A stretch of DNA of 64,000 nt from Triatoma infestans (taxonomy: Eukaryota > Arthropoda > Insecta > Hemiptera > Reduviidae). The notes below the pieces were generated by a model, which was given only the letters and a program-made list of their open reading frames with translations, searched no databases and was not told the DNA's origin. The position numbers and the translations under genes are program-made. Shown here one piece after another: positions 10,541 through 21,020 of this stretch; position 1 is the stretch's first letter, and the number at the start of each line of letters is the position of its first letter. Where the stretch lies: contig JAAEAF010001086.1 of NCBI GenBank assembly GCA_011037195.1, forward strand, positions 57,696-121,695. The letters are read 5' to 3'.

Positions 10541-12176
10541 TAGGGTGTCCGATTTAAACGGGCCACTTTTGAAATAACACCTAAACGAAGCAAGATATCT
10601 AAAAAGAACGTTTCAACATAACGTTTGTTGAAGTATTTTCGCTCTAGTTTATGATAGATGGTAATGTATTTTGATTTCATTGCCGCCTTATACCTTAAAT
10701 CAGTGGCGATTTCCTTTTGACCCCCACTTTTTATTACTGTATTTAAAACTATTTAAAAAAATATGAAGTAAAATGCCGTTAATTTCACTTCAATATTTCA
10801 ATCCGTAGCCGAGATATTCAACCATAAAGATTCAATTTTCATCGTTTTTCCCAATTTTTCTGTTTCGTGAACAAAAATTAAAAGCGGATTTTCTTATTAA
10901 TTTTGAATAAATAAGTGAGTTCAAATACTGATAAAACTTAAAACTTATTTAGACTCATAAGGGGACTTAAAAATCAGGTAAAATATCATTAAAACAAAAC
11001 AATTTTCCAGTTTATTTATAAAAATCGATAAAAAAATATTTCCTATTTGGAGTTGTTAGCATAAATTTGTCCTTTGAGATATCCCCAAAGAAAAAATCAA
11101 TAGGGCTTAAATGTGGCGATCAGGAAGACCAGCTTACCGGTCCCTGTCTCCCAATCCAGCGGTTACTGAACATCAGTCTGTTAATGTTTGTTGCGGAATG
11201 GTTGGAGATAAAACTATTGGCCCATACTTTGGGCCAGGTACCTTAAATGGGCAAGAATACGCTAATTTTATTCGCCAAGAGTTACACAGTTGCAGGAGGA
11301 TGTGCCAATTGAATGTTCGAACAAGAATATAGTTCCAACAAGATGGTTGTCCCGCGCACTATGCCTTAGTGGCGAGGAGAGAAGTGAATGAGATGTTCAG
11401 TAACCAGCTGGATCGGGAGACTGGGACCGGCAAGCTGGCCTTCCAGATCGCCAGATTTAAGCCCTCTTGACTTTTTTTTTTTTTGGATATCTCAAAGAAA
11501 AAATTTATACCAAGAAACAAACAACTTCAGAAGCATCTAGAGGAGACTTCTGGTTCATATCTAAATCTGCTTAGCAATTCCGGCAGACATGATACGATTA
11601 GCCACTTTATATATTGGGCAGCGCCTGTGCTTGTGCCATTCAAGCCGAAGGAGGTCATTATGAATAAATAGGAAATATTTTTTTTGTCGATTTTTGTAAA
11701 TAAACTGGAAAATTGTTTTGTTTTAATGATGTTTTACTTGATTTTTAAGTTCCTTATGGTTTTAAAATAGGTTTTAAGTTTTAACAGCATTTGAACTCTC
11801 TTATTTATTCGAAATTAATAAGAAAATCCGCTTTTAACTTTAGTTTACGAAACAGAAAAATAGGAAAAAAAGCAAGTAAATTGAATCTTTATGGTTGAAT
11901 ATCTCGGCAACGGATTGAAATATTGAAATGAACATAATGGCATTGTTCTTCATTTTTTTAATAGCTTCCAATACAGTAGTAAAGCAGTGGGGGTCAAAAG
12001 GAAATCGCCACTTTCAACCACCGATTTAAGGTGTAAGGCGACAATAAAAACAAAAAACATTAACATCATAAGCTAGAGCGAAAATATTCAACAAACGTTA
12101 CGTTCATATTTTAGATATCTTGTTAATGTTTTAAGAGTTATTTCAAAAGTGGCTCGTTTAAATGTGACACCCTGTA
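10541..12176. mobile_element. Foldback Tc1/mariner-type element
   Basis: Ends are TAGGGTGTCCGATTTAAACG and the complement of ACAGGGTGTCACATTTAAAC, next to TA dinucleotides as in Tc1/mariner insertions. The arms are far longer than usual: 10541-11174 reverse-complements 11393-12176, except for about 140 bp of coding text (about 11506-11660) missing from the left arm. The match runs into the transposase 3' coding region, so the left arm holds an inverted copy of the gene's end. Only about 218 bp between the arms is unique. Confidence 0.85.
11105..11670 (+). pseudogene. Transposase remnant, Tc1/mariner DDE type
   Basis: Frames read GPGTLNGQEYANFIRQEL, then QQDGCPAHYA (the second catalytic Asp block, about 11338-11367) and, in another frame, SPDLSPLDFF (third Asp, about 11451-11483). 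These are the standard DDE landmarks of the mariner-like transposases of insects. The N-terminal DNA-binding part and the first Asp block are absent, a T-run has caused a frameshift, and the start is formed by the foldback arm rather than by original coding sequence. Not functional. Confidence 0.85.
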
Positions 12177-12289
12177 TATCGGATAAGGAGTCAGATAATA
12201 ATTTTGATAAATGTGTGGTGTCAGCCTAATTATAGGGGATTAACTTGTCTGTCTGTAATTTTGACAATGAAACACTGAACGCTGATAGG

Positions 12290-12682
12290 TAACTTCATTT
12301 CCTGAGTGAAGTTTTACTCGAATATGTCCCTTTAGCATGCCGGTAACTGATATACTTTCAGTAAGATGGATGTCCCAGCTCATAAAGCGAGGAGAGTTAG
12401 GCGTTATCTTGATCGCACATACCGGGGTAAATGGATTCAAACGCATGGTCCTACTCAGCCAATCCCCAGACCTGACACCTCTCGATTACTTCCTCTAAGA
12501 ATATCTTAAAAAAAATAAAGTTTATGATAACTTAAATTCTGTCACCACTGTAGAAGAACTTAAAAGAAATAATTTCTAAAGCCTTTGATGAAATCCGTCC
12601 TGATACACTACAATCAACGAAAACTGAACTAAAAGGGCATGTTTGTGTTTATGATATGGTCGCCATTTTTAACAACTAATGT
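12290..12682 (+). pseudogene. Second mariner-type transposase remnant
   Basis: Reads KMDVPAHKARRVRRYLD and GKWIQTHGPTQ (about 12363-12455), equivalent to the 'QxDGAPAH..R.VR.YL' block, then in another frame QSPDLTPLDYFL (about 12459-12494), the third-Asp motif. Downstream, shifted frames give VEELKR and DEIRPDTLQ, the usual C-terminal text. The Q-x-D-G box is mutated and there are several frameshifts. No terminal repeats found; separate from the foldback element ending at 12176. Confidence 0.8.
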
Positions 12683-13402
12683 GAATATGTTTCTGCCTTA
12701 TTTGACTATAAAACTTAAAAACAATGTGGATTAATAGTAACCCGAAGGTAGAGAAATTCGCTAATTTTAAAATTGAATATCTCAACGAGTATACAACACA
12801 TATTTCTCGCCCAATCACAAGTTTGTATGAAAAAAAAAAATTCTATTTTAAGAATTCGTTAAAAGATAAATTGGTCCAATTTGAAATTTGAAAATTGGTT
12901 TCAAAATTTGTTATTTCTACAGCTTCTGCAGCTTATTTTTGCTTTCAGAATCTTTCAAAAAATTAAGTAGTATCATTTGGATTTTTTTTTACAATCTGGC
13001 ATGCTTTCCAAGACACGTGGTGTTTTAAAAATGAAAAGAAGTAGTGGAAGTAGTACCTACCAATGCAGGTAGTAATGGAACATATTTTAAAACTTGGTAA
13101 TTAACGAGTCTATAAACCGATGTTTTATTTATATTATTTTTTTTGTAAAAAATTTATTTGGGTAGGTTTGTGGAGAATCTGTCACGTTAGATTACAAATG
13201 TTGATAGCGGTATTGACTGCTAGACTCATTAAGTACCCACTGAGAAGCTTGTGTGTGTGCCTGCCACTATTTCACATGTTAAGAGCAACTAAACGTTCAT
13301 TAAAATACCAGAAACTTAGCCAGTTATAATTATTGTATTCAGTGCAGTAAAGACACAGCCGTGTGAATATTTCACACAACATTTTTCTTTATCTTAGTCC
13401 TC
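12683..13402. other. AT-rich stretch, nothing recognised
   Basis: Low-complexity AT-rich sequence. The frame at 13120-13329 has no recognisable motif and biased composition. Confidence 0.35.
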
Positions 13403-13690
13403 ACGCGTCGGTCTAGTGGCTAGCACACTCGCCTTTCGTGCGAGAATTCAGGGTTCGATTCCCATGAGGGTAAAGTCGGTGTTGACCCAGCATCGTGATA
13501 AGAAGTGGGAAGCTACAGTTAGTAGCGCCCTAAGGTACCGAAGGCTAAACAGCGTGGGAACTGCGGCGTGCTTACCACACCCCTCTCTATTCAATTCGTT
13601 GTCTGACAAGCTTTGCCCCTTCATGGGCTGCTGCGCCATAGGGTTTTCTTTTCTTTTTTTTTTTATCTTGCTATAAGCAAACAGCGCCAA
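13403..13690 (+). mobile_element. tRNA-Glu-derived SINE
   Basis: The head resembles a tRNA: GGTCTAGTGGCTAGCAC (A-box region, about 13410-13426), an anticodon-like stem CTCGC/GCGAG around CTTTCGT (anticodon TTC, Glu), and an exact B box GGTTCGATTCC at 13452-13462. Acceptor ends do not pair well and about 220 bp of non-tRNA body follows, with 'GGGCTGCTGCGCCATAGGG' and a T-rich 3' tail. Pol III-driven retroposition is the family expectation; nothing here shows it is active. Confidence 0.75.
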
Positions 13691-13792
13691 TAATATTCAA
13701 CGAACAAAACATCGTAGATTTCTCAGAACCCCAAAAATCTTATTTTATAGAAAATCGTTTCAGACAGGATGACAGCAATATTGATGATGCTC

Positions 13793-13924
13793 GTTACGAA
13801 CGCTGTATTTGATATTGTATAATAGATGTTGAGGTTCGGGCACAAAAAAAATAAAAAAATAAAAAGCTTTTCTAAAATTTCAACATCCATTGTAGTATAC
13901 AATATCAAATACAGCGGTCGTAAC
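13793..13924. repeat. Short inverted repeat (hairpin)
   Basis: 13793-13832 pairs with 13880-13924 around an AT-rich loop of about 47 bp; shared core GCTGTATTTGATATTGTAT. One short indel and one mismatch separate the arms. No target duplication seen. Confidence 0.7.
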
Positions 13925-14390
13925 TAAAATCAAAAGATAACTTATTGTGATATTGTGATACTCAACCACAATATCAAATTTCAACTTTCTGGTATGTTTC
14001 GTTTTTGAGCTAATGCTGTTCACACACACACACACACACACCACTTCTTCGGACTCATGGGACCTCATTACATGTAATTCCAGTGAAGATTCGATATCAT
14101 ACATTTGATACAATACTTCCTCATTCCAGGATTAACAGTAATGAAATAAAATAAAAAAAATCCTTAGAATTGTTGATTGTAATAAGCTAGTGGAGGTAAT
14201 CTGTGTTAGGATCAAATATAAAAAGGGTGTTGGAGATATGTCAGGAAGTTGGTGTGGCCAGAAGAATTATAGTGAAAGTTGGGAGAGAAGAGGGAGGAGT
14301 AGTTATGTGGAACAAGAGATAGATGAGTGGGACACAGTGCCCACCAGCTGGGTGGCAGAATGAGTAGCGGAGACTAGACAGTGGCAGTCT
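13925..14390. other. Repeat end with CA microsatellite, then unique-looking text
   Basis: 13925-14115 looks like a diverged right end of the tandem-monomer repeat ('TTTTTGAGCTAATGCTGTTC', (CA)n at 14022-14041, 'GGACCTCATTACATG', 'ACAATACTTCCTCATTCC'). 14220-14390 is purine-rich (GAGAGAAGAGGGAGGAG) without a recognised feature. Confidence 0.4.
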
Positions 14391-14640
14391 GTGGAGGGGT
14401 TATATACCAGGCCACACGTCTATTGCTGCAAACTAGGGGGGCGCCCTGACCCCGCCGGCTTGGCTCCTATTGTGAAGAATACAATATTACTATTGCCTGT
14501 TCTGACAGGCCAGCGATACGGAGTGGCCTTCCCTCTTGCCTCCAACCGGCCGCCAGGCATTTGTTTGTTGTACTATTGGGGATAAGGTAGAATATAAAAC
14601 CAGCACAAGGGGGCGCTAGTCAACAGTTTATATTATCAAT
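14391..14640. other. GC-rich island of unknown origin
   Basis: Noticeably richer in G+C than its surroundings, with 'GGGGCGCCCTGACCCCGCC' and 'CCAACCGGCCGCCAGG'. A 64-codon frame (14391-14585) has no recognisable domain. TATATACC (14401) and AATATAAAACC (14591) could be core-promoter-like and an LTR is possible, but I found no terminal repeats or second copy. Confidence 0.3.
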
Positions 14641-14991
14641 TACGTTTTTTTTTTTTTTTTTTTAACAAAATAAAACGAATGGTAACATTGAAAAGCTTCC
14701 CAAAGGATTGTCAAGCCGTATGGGAACTTTTCCTTCAAATCATTTGGGAAAAACAGGAAACCATGTACTCATGAAGTATAACATCAATGTTATTTTTCAA
14801 TTAAAAAAAAAAAAAAAAAATCTGGTGTGAAACACTCACAGTACTTTCTCTTACTGTAAGTAAAAAAACAATTATAAAATTGAAAAATTTTTTCTTAACT
14901 AAAAAATTTTTTTTCAGAGCTCTAACATAAATTTAGAAAGGTGAAGTTACATGCTGGCAGGCACCATTGATCAGGTAATCGTTTCAATGTA

Positions 14992-15939
14992 CGAAGCATG
15001 TCCAGTAAGTAAGTGTACTGAATTTTTGTGGGTTACAAAAATTTTTATTTGAACCAAAAAAATTACCTGGTTACATTAGTACATATGTAAGCTATTTTTC
15101 GACATATTCACCATTCCTCTCAATGCAGGTGGTGAACCCGGGGTATTAATTTTTTGATGCCTTCATCGAAGTAGTTTCCCGCCAACCCCTTCGTCCACTT
15201 CCCCCTTCACCTCCTCGTCGGTTGAAAATCTTTTTCCACCCATGTGCAGCTTCAGGGAGGTAAAGAGATAGTAATCTGAAGGTGCTAGGTCAGGGGAATG
15301 GCGCGGGATGGCTCAAGGACATCCCATTTAAACGAGGCAAGCAGTTCCTTCGTGGCGTTGGCCGTGTGTGGTCTGGCATTGTCGTGCAGCAGGCAGACTC
15401 TCCTTTGTCAGCATGCCTCTCTTTTTTTTGAATCGCCCTCCGCAATTTTTTTAGGGTCTCACAGTATCTTGCAGAGTTGATGGTCTCCCCTTGAGGCATA
15501 TATTCAATTAAAATTATGCCTTGACAGTCCCAAAACACGGATGCCATGATTTTCTTGGCTGAAATTGTGGTTTTGAACTTTTTGGCGGAGTGTGAAGAGG
15601 TGTGACGCCACTTTGAGACTACCTTTTGGTTTCAGGTGTGTAGTGTGCAACCCAAGTTTCATCTCCAGTAATGATGGAGCGGAGAAATTCATCTCCATGG
15701 AGTTTGTAGCGTCTCAAAAACTCTTGCCCGACCTTGAATATTTCACACTTGGCGGGAGATTGGATTGACATTTTTCACGAAACGTATTGTCGCGTCGACA
15801 GTTTCTCAACGTACTGACTTCGAACCGGTCTCGTTGCGGAGGGCAGGATCAGGCTACACGACAGTGTAGCCAACATGTCGAAAACAAAATCCCTCCGGCC
15901 GTGAAAGCCTCAGTACACTTACTTACTGGACATGCCTCG
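14992..15939 (-). mobile_element. Mariner element with N-terminal coding deletion
   Basis: Inverted termini CGAAGCATGTCCAGTAAGTA (left) and its near-complement at the right (CGAGGCATGTCCAGTAAGTA read on the minus strand) are flanked by TA (14990-14991, 15940-15941). The length of 948 bp is short for a family usually near 1.3 kb, matching a deletion of the transposase DNA-binding domain. Termini, duplication and most of the catalytic region are present. Confidence 0.9.
15110..15770 (-). pseudogene. Mariner transposase, internally deleted
   Basis: From an ATG at 15770 it reads MSIQSPAKCE and goes almost directly into FLRRYKLHGDEFLRS, ITGDETWVAHYTPETK (first Asp), MASVFWDCQGIILIEYMPQG, a block around 'CTTMPDHTRP' (where mariner has HDNARPH, second Asp) and HSPDLAPSDYYLFTSLK (third Asp). 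The helix-turn-helix region that should fill the first ~140 residues is missing. Several frameshifts separate the blocks, so no active enzyme is encoded. Confidence 0.88.
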
Positions 15940-16089
15940 TAATTACATTATAGTCCAATATAGACAGCGTTTTAATAGCAATCAAGGAACTCAAAAAATA
16001 TTTGAAATATAACGTCTCAAATTTCGCAAAACAATTTTTTCCAGAACACCCTTTTAACATTAAATGTTATACTCGTATATTTTTTGTCC

Positions 16090-16600
16090 AGGCAGTTAGC
16101 ATTCAAAGTTTAAAGAAAATTGTTGTAGCTTTTTGAAAAAGTACCAGAAAACTAACAAACCTAAAGACGCACTTCCGGTTAACCGATTTTCATCAAATTT
16201 GGAATTCTAGTAATACTTCTAATGCGTATTAATATTATATATGTGGCAGTACCATATATATTGTACCTAAGTGGTACTTTAGAGCAAAGCATAACTCTAC
16301 AGTTCTCACAGAAACTCCCCTCCCCCCCCCAAAAATCAATTTTCCCGGGAAAATGTTTCAAATAAGGGGGAATACTCAGGTTTAATTTATGTTTAGATAA
16401 TGTACGGACGTAAATTTGAACTTTCTGTTGATGGTTTTTGTCCGAAAACTTCATGTCCGGATGGTAAACAGAATATCAAGTTTGAGCTACCTACGAATTC
16501 TCGTGTTTTTTGAGATATCTTGTACATACACACACACACATATATATATATATCAGACCATACGCTAGAAAACATTTTTTATTTTGTACTAAGTTGACTT
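16090..16600 (+). repeat. Diverged tandem-monomer repeat
   Basis: Landmarks in order: 'AAAGTTTAAAGAAAATTG', 'GCACTTCCGGTTAACCG', 'GTGGTACTTTAGAGCAAAGC', 'CTCCCCTCCCCCCCC', 'TTTTCCCGGGAAAATG', 'GAATATCAAGTTTGAGC' and (CA)n then (TA)n at 16528-16552. Closest to monomers 2-3 of the intact copies. Confidence 0.6.
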
Positions 16601-17112
16601 TAAAATGAAATTTAATTTTGGAAATTTGTCAAGACCGCAACACTCACTTTACCTAAAAGTAAGAGAAAGTAAAATTGTGTAAATTTAAAGAATAATTGGT
16701 CAATTTTGAATTTTATTCACTTCAGTAGGAGAATTTATGTGAGTATTTCACACCAGTACTTTTTTTTTTTTTTTTTTAAAGTTTCATCGGTTCGGTTAAA
16801 TAAAAAAATCTGAAAAGCAAAGTGAGTTATTAAGCGAGATTTTCTCCAACGTAGGGAATTTTGGCCGAACAAAACACGCAATACTTAGGTAGCTTGTATA
16901 TCGATATGGGACACTGTAAAAGGTGAAGTTTTTTGAAATTTCACAAAAAACCATTTTATTTGATTTTCTTTAGCTGGTACACACAACGATCGAAAAGGGC
17001 TAAAGGTTTGGGAAGATGAGGCCAACGCCTGGGGGATCCTGGTTTGACGGGATTGGGTCAAACCAAAACAGCCGGGATATACTTACACTTGAAAACTCCG
17101 GAGTATATTTCC
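16601..17112. other. AT-rich stretch, nothing recognised
   Basis: Contains 'GAGTATTTCACACCAG' (16742-16757), a stray copy of the repeat's left-end motif, and a T-run at 16762-16777. The text at 17010-17070 is less AT-rich but uninformative. Confidence 0.35.
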
Positions 17113-17499
17113 AATTCATGCCAAAAGAGATATGTACTATTGTAACCTGAAGTTTTAGAAGATCTCTAACCACATTATGTTCAGTGTCCCTCTACATTAC
17201 TTGTTGGCTCTCATGAACCCATTATATACCTATGCAAATGTATAAACCCAAAACCGAAATACCCTTCCATCTATTTCTTACTAATGATTGAGTAGTAAGA
17301 TAAAAAAGATTAAAACTTCTATTTAAAATCGGGCTGCACGAATGCGATCCATGTTATAACTTAAACGAGTAAACTATTATAAACCTACTTTTAAAGATGA
17401 GGAAGGAAATGGTTTAAAGTCATTTTCTAGATATTTAGGATATTCTTAAACTAAATCTGATTAAATCTAAAAAATTCTAAAAACCTAAATAAATAAAAA
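17113..17499. repeat. Dispersed AT-rich repeat, copy 1
   Basis: Matches 19572-19925 over most of its length with many small indels. Shared blocks include 'GCCAAAAGAGATATGTACTA', 'AGAAGATCTCTAACCACATT', 'ATTTCTTACTAATGATT' and 'TCTAGATATTTAGGATAT'. No coding motif. Confidence 0.7.
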
Positions 17500-18372
17500 A
17501 GCATTGCGAGGGCCTCTCGGTGGATTTACTACACGTATCCAGGCTGAAGTTTATTCAATAAAGATCTTGTTTTTGTGTGTGGGTTTTGGTTCTTTGTGAG
17601 TGTGTTTGGTGAAATTGCGTATGGACTCTAGAAATCGTGAGATATGCATCTTCTCGGACAGCCAGGCTGCGCTGAATGCACTTCGGGTATTCAGAATTAC
17701 TTCTTCTCTAGTAAGGGAGTGTAGAGACTCCCTGGAGGCATTATCCCGGCAACAAACAAAGTTCGGCTAGTATGAGTGTCGGGGCACAAGGGAATTAAAG
17801 GTAATAGCCGAACAACTGGCCAGGAATGGAGCGAATACTCCTTTCTGTGGGCCGAAACCTGGTCTGGGAATAGCCAAAAGTATGGCGAGGGCGTCTGTGA
17901 GAGAATTGACACGGAGAGAACCTAATCATCACTGGACGCTAAGTACTGGGACAATACACAGCAAAAGGGTCATGCCAGAGCTGTGTAGAGGTAGAACCAG
18001 AGAAACCCTGGGTTTAAGCAGGTATCAGATTTCTCTGATAACGGGCCTGTTTACTGGGCATGGTTGGTTCAAGAAAGCATCTGCACAAGGTGGGATTGGT
18101 GGACTCAGAGCTCTTGTGTAGACTGTATTAGGAGGAGGAGGAGGAGACGGCCTCTCACCTGTTGTTTGATTGCGTCGCAATCGGCAGATTGCGGTACAAG
18201 ATCTTCGGTACTTTGAGACCGGAGGAAATCGTACTTCAAGAAGTATTGGTGGGGAAGGTCCTGGACCTCATGAAGAGGGGGGCTTTCTCTACTAGGTACT
18301 GAGGAGTCAGCACAATAAGTCTCAATGGGTAGGCTGCACTGCTTGGATTCGAGTCCCCCCCCCTGCATCATT
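17500..18372 (+). pseudogene. I-like LINE remnant: RNase H to 3' tail
   Basis: Starts inside RNase H with LGGFTTRIQAEVYSI (catalytic Glu kept), then ICIFSDSQAALNAL (Asp kept), a degenerate 'GHKGIKGN' box and EQLARNGANTPFCGPKP, where the last Asp appears as Glu. A frameshift and a stop precede the PGH region. It ends with GTCAGCACAATAAGTCTC and a 'TTCTAATTCTAATTC' pentamer tail (18371-18387). Closest in-window relative is 56575-57188. Confidence 0.85.
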
Positions 18373-18375
18373 CTA

Positions 18376-18636
18376 ATTCTAATTCTATGTAGATCGTATG
18401 ATACATCGAAATGACACTGTAGAGGTGGACTTTACGTCACCTCCCTCAGAATTTTCCTAAAATGAACAATCCCGAAAAAATAGGTTTACTTTACAGAATA
18501 GATTTCTAAGGTTTTTTTTGGAAATTTCATCAAAACGACTATGAAGCATTTCCCTTTGAGCTTGGTACACTTACTGCACCGATAAAATAAACCAACCACT
18601 TTTATTATTATTATTATTATTTATTTATTAAATTTG
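18376..18636. repeat. Diverged tandem-monomer fragment and ATT run
   Basis: 18470-18590 contains 'TTTCTAAGGTTTTTTTTGGA' and 'CATCAAAACGACTATGAAGC', weakly like the repeat. An ATT/ATTT run follows at 18601-18632. Confidence 0.35.
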
Positions 18637-18641
18637 CAGAT

Positions 18642-18940
18642 TATAATGGACGTGTTAGGTGGAGATAATTTGGGTCTGGTTGATGAAATGAGAAGACTTG
18701 GTTAACTATGTCTAATAATAATAAGACACAGTCTGCCAGGACTTTACACTTGTAATGGTAGAGTGGAAAAATGGGTAATGACACATAGTGATTGGCTAGT
18801 ACGAACTATATTGAACTATACTGGACTGTCCGTCGCTGTATTTATACAGTTTCTCCCACTCCAGTCCGAGAGAGTGGTTAGGTTTGTTTCTCTTCTTTTT
18901 ACTCTCTTTGGTTGCTAATCTCTCTTTGGTTGCTGTTATA
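18642..18940 (-). mobile_element. LTR, family D, copy 1 of a head-to-tail pair
   Basis: Minus strand reads TATAACAGCAACC ... CCATTATA, with a TATA box (CTGTATAAATACAGCG; plus-strand text TATTTATACAG, about 18839-18849). It is followed after only 7 bp (TCATCAA) by a second copy in the same orientation. The pair is flanked by CAGAT on both sides (18637-18641 and 19288-19292). Confidence 0.85.
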
Positions 18941-18947
18941 TCATCAA

Positions 18948-19287
18948 TACAATGGATGTGTTAGGTGGAGAGAATTTAGGTCTGGTTGATGAAATCAGAA
19001 TATTGGGTTAACTGGTTAACTATGTATAATAATAATAATGAGACACAGTCTGCCTGGACTTTACAATAGAGAATGGTTAAGGTAGAGTGGTATGGAAATG
19101 ACACGAAGTGACTGGCGAGATGATGAACTATAGTGAACTATATTGAACTGTCTTGAACTGTATTCCCATGGACTGTCCGTCGCTGTATTTATACAGTTTC
19201 TCCCACTCTAGTCCAAGAGAGTGGTTGGGTTTGTTTCTCTTCTCTTTACTCCCTTTGGTTGCTGTTCTCTCTTTGGTTGCTGTTACA
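18948..19287 (-). mobile_element. LTR, family D, copy 2 of a head-to-tail pair
   Basis: Minus strand begins TGTAACAGCAACC and ends ATCCATTGTA, with the same TATA box and CAGTCCAT downstream. Longer than copy 1 through small insertions. The right flank CAGAT matches the left flank of copy 1, so both copies belong to one integration event whose interior is gone, or to an LTR dimer. Confidence 0.85.
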
Positions 19288-19292
19288 CAGAT

Positions 19293-19571
19293 TTTTCTTT
19301 ACATTTAATTGGTATTCTCAATTTTATGAAATACTTTAAAAAAAAAAAAATGTAAACTCTCTTTTGTCAGAAAATGACCCAATAAAATTTAAAGAAAAAA
19401 TTCCTATAGTTTTAAAAAAAATATTCGGAACATTTAAAAACCGATGATCTTGAACTATATTATCAATTATACTCCCAACTGATCAACTATAATCAACATT
19501 TTCTCCCAATTAAGTACTGTCTAGTAAATACAAAAAATTAAAATAACTTATAAAAATCTAGGATTATATAA
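19293..19571. other. AT-rich stretch, nothing recognised
   Basis: AT-rich with an A-run near 19338-19350. No repeats or frames recognised. Confidence 0.3.
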
Positions 19572-19925
19572 TTATGCCAAAAGAGATATGTACTATTTGT
19601 AATCTGAATGTTTTAGAAGATCTCTAACCACATTATTGTTTAAGGCTCCCCTACATACTGTGCTCTCAGAAACCATTATATACCCTATGCAAATGATATA
19701 ACAACCGATACATACCCTTCACTATTTCTTACTAATGATTATTATAAGATAAAAGATTTAACATTCTATTTAATCGGCTGCCTGCAATTGAGATCATTTA
19801 TAATTAACGAGTAACTATATAACCTACTCTTAAAGGTAAGGAAATTAAAGTTTCTAGATATTTAGGATATCTTAAACTAAATCTTGATTAAATCTAAAAA
19901 TTATAAAACTTAGTTAAACATTTTT
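19572..19925. repeat. Dispersed AT-rich repeat, copy 2
   Basis: Second copy of the repeat at 17113-17499, same orientation, shortened by many small deletions. The two copies flank the LINE and the LTR D pair. Confidence 0.7.
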
Positions 19926-19945
19926 AACTATTAATTTAAAACTAA

Positions 19946-20381
19946 TGAAATGTGATTGGTGATGTTGTGTGTTTGTGTGCTGGTAGCTTGTGGCGTGAGC
20001 AGTTTAGTAAAAGGTCTTGTAAGTATTTATGTTTATATCAGAAATAAGAAAGTAGTCACCACTGCTAACAATAAATATATTCTATTGAAATAATAACTAC
20101 AATTTATTTGCAAGATATTATAAACTTATTATATGCACTGATGCTAAGAGAGCGAAAAACAAGTGTTCTGCTTCGGTGTCTACAACAAACTATGTTGAAG
20201 GAATGTCTTCTAATTGTTCGTTCAAATCCTGCCCTGTGAGAAGAAGGGGTAGGACAATGCTATCAAGGTTCATGAACTCTCCCAATAACTGGACTTCTTC
20301 TACCTGGCTTACCCTTTTGAATGTTAGGATATTCTTGAAATAATATTTTTCAAATAAAATATGTTTCTGGCATCCATCACA
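19946..20381. mobile_element. Solo LTR, family A
   Basis: Starts TGAAATGTGATTGGTGATG and ends GGCATCCATCACA. Flanks are CTAA (19942-19945) and CTAG (20382-20385), one mismatch from a perfect 4-bp duplication. Shares 'GTGTTCTGCTTCGGTGTC' and 'CTTCTAATTGTTCGTTCAAA' with the copy at 2504. Confidence 0.7.
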
Positions 20382-20479
20382 CTAGGAAGCAAAATGTTCC
20401 TCTCATTTTATTGTATTTGTACTTTGAAGTTATGTACGTAAATTCTTTATTTTTGTCTGTTGTAATTTCCATTGTTTTT

Positions 20480-20700
20480 GATTTGTAAAGTTTACTAATG
20501 ATCAAGTGTATATCTTCCTTTTATTTTTAGACCAGCAAACGGTCCGTTTATGTTATGTATTAATGTGTATTATGTACTTATATATTTTGTATTATGTATT
20601 AATTATTTTGGTGTTGTATTGTTATTCTATTATAGTACTATTGTATAATACCAACTCTGTGTGGGGGCTTTCCCCGATGGCAAATAAAATAAATAAATAT
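20480..20700 (+). mobile_element. LINE 3'-UTR tail (CR1/Jockey-like)
   Basis: Ends GGGGGCTTTCCCCGATGGCA then AATAAAATAAATAAATA. A short G/C-rich hairpin next to a (TAAA)n run is the usual 3' terminus of insect CR1/Jockey-type LINEs. The preceding T-rich text has a long but meaningless open frame (20506-20850). Confidence 0.5.
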
Positions 20701-21020
20701 ATATATTTAATTAATATATATTTCGTTTGTATAAAGGTACAAATTTACACGTGCCTCTTACAAAATGAGGTTCAATTACGTATTTACAGAAACAACATGA
20801 ATTCTCACAAAATTAATTATAATAAATTCAGTAAAATAGAAATACGCTGACACAAGCAACCAATATTATTATTGTTTATAGCATAATAAAATTACACAAA
20901 TTCAAATACAAAATTAAAAGCATAATTATAAATAGGAGAAGGCAGTTTAATTACTGATTTAACAAAGAGGACTTAAGTTTTAGCATTTTTTTTTAAGACA
21001 TTATCAATCAAATATATATT
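20701..21020. other. AT-rich stretch, nothing recognised
   Basis: AT-rich; no repeat ends or frames recognised. Confidence 0.3.

Noticed and set aside
13405..13471. Functional tRNA-Glu gene
   Set aside because: A and B boxes and the anticodon stem are present, but acceptor ends do not pair and a SINE body follows.
20506..20850. 114-codon plus-strand open frame
   Set aside because: Composition follows a T-rich LINE tail and (TAAA)n run; no motif, and it crosses the retroposon 3' end.
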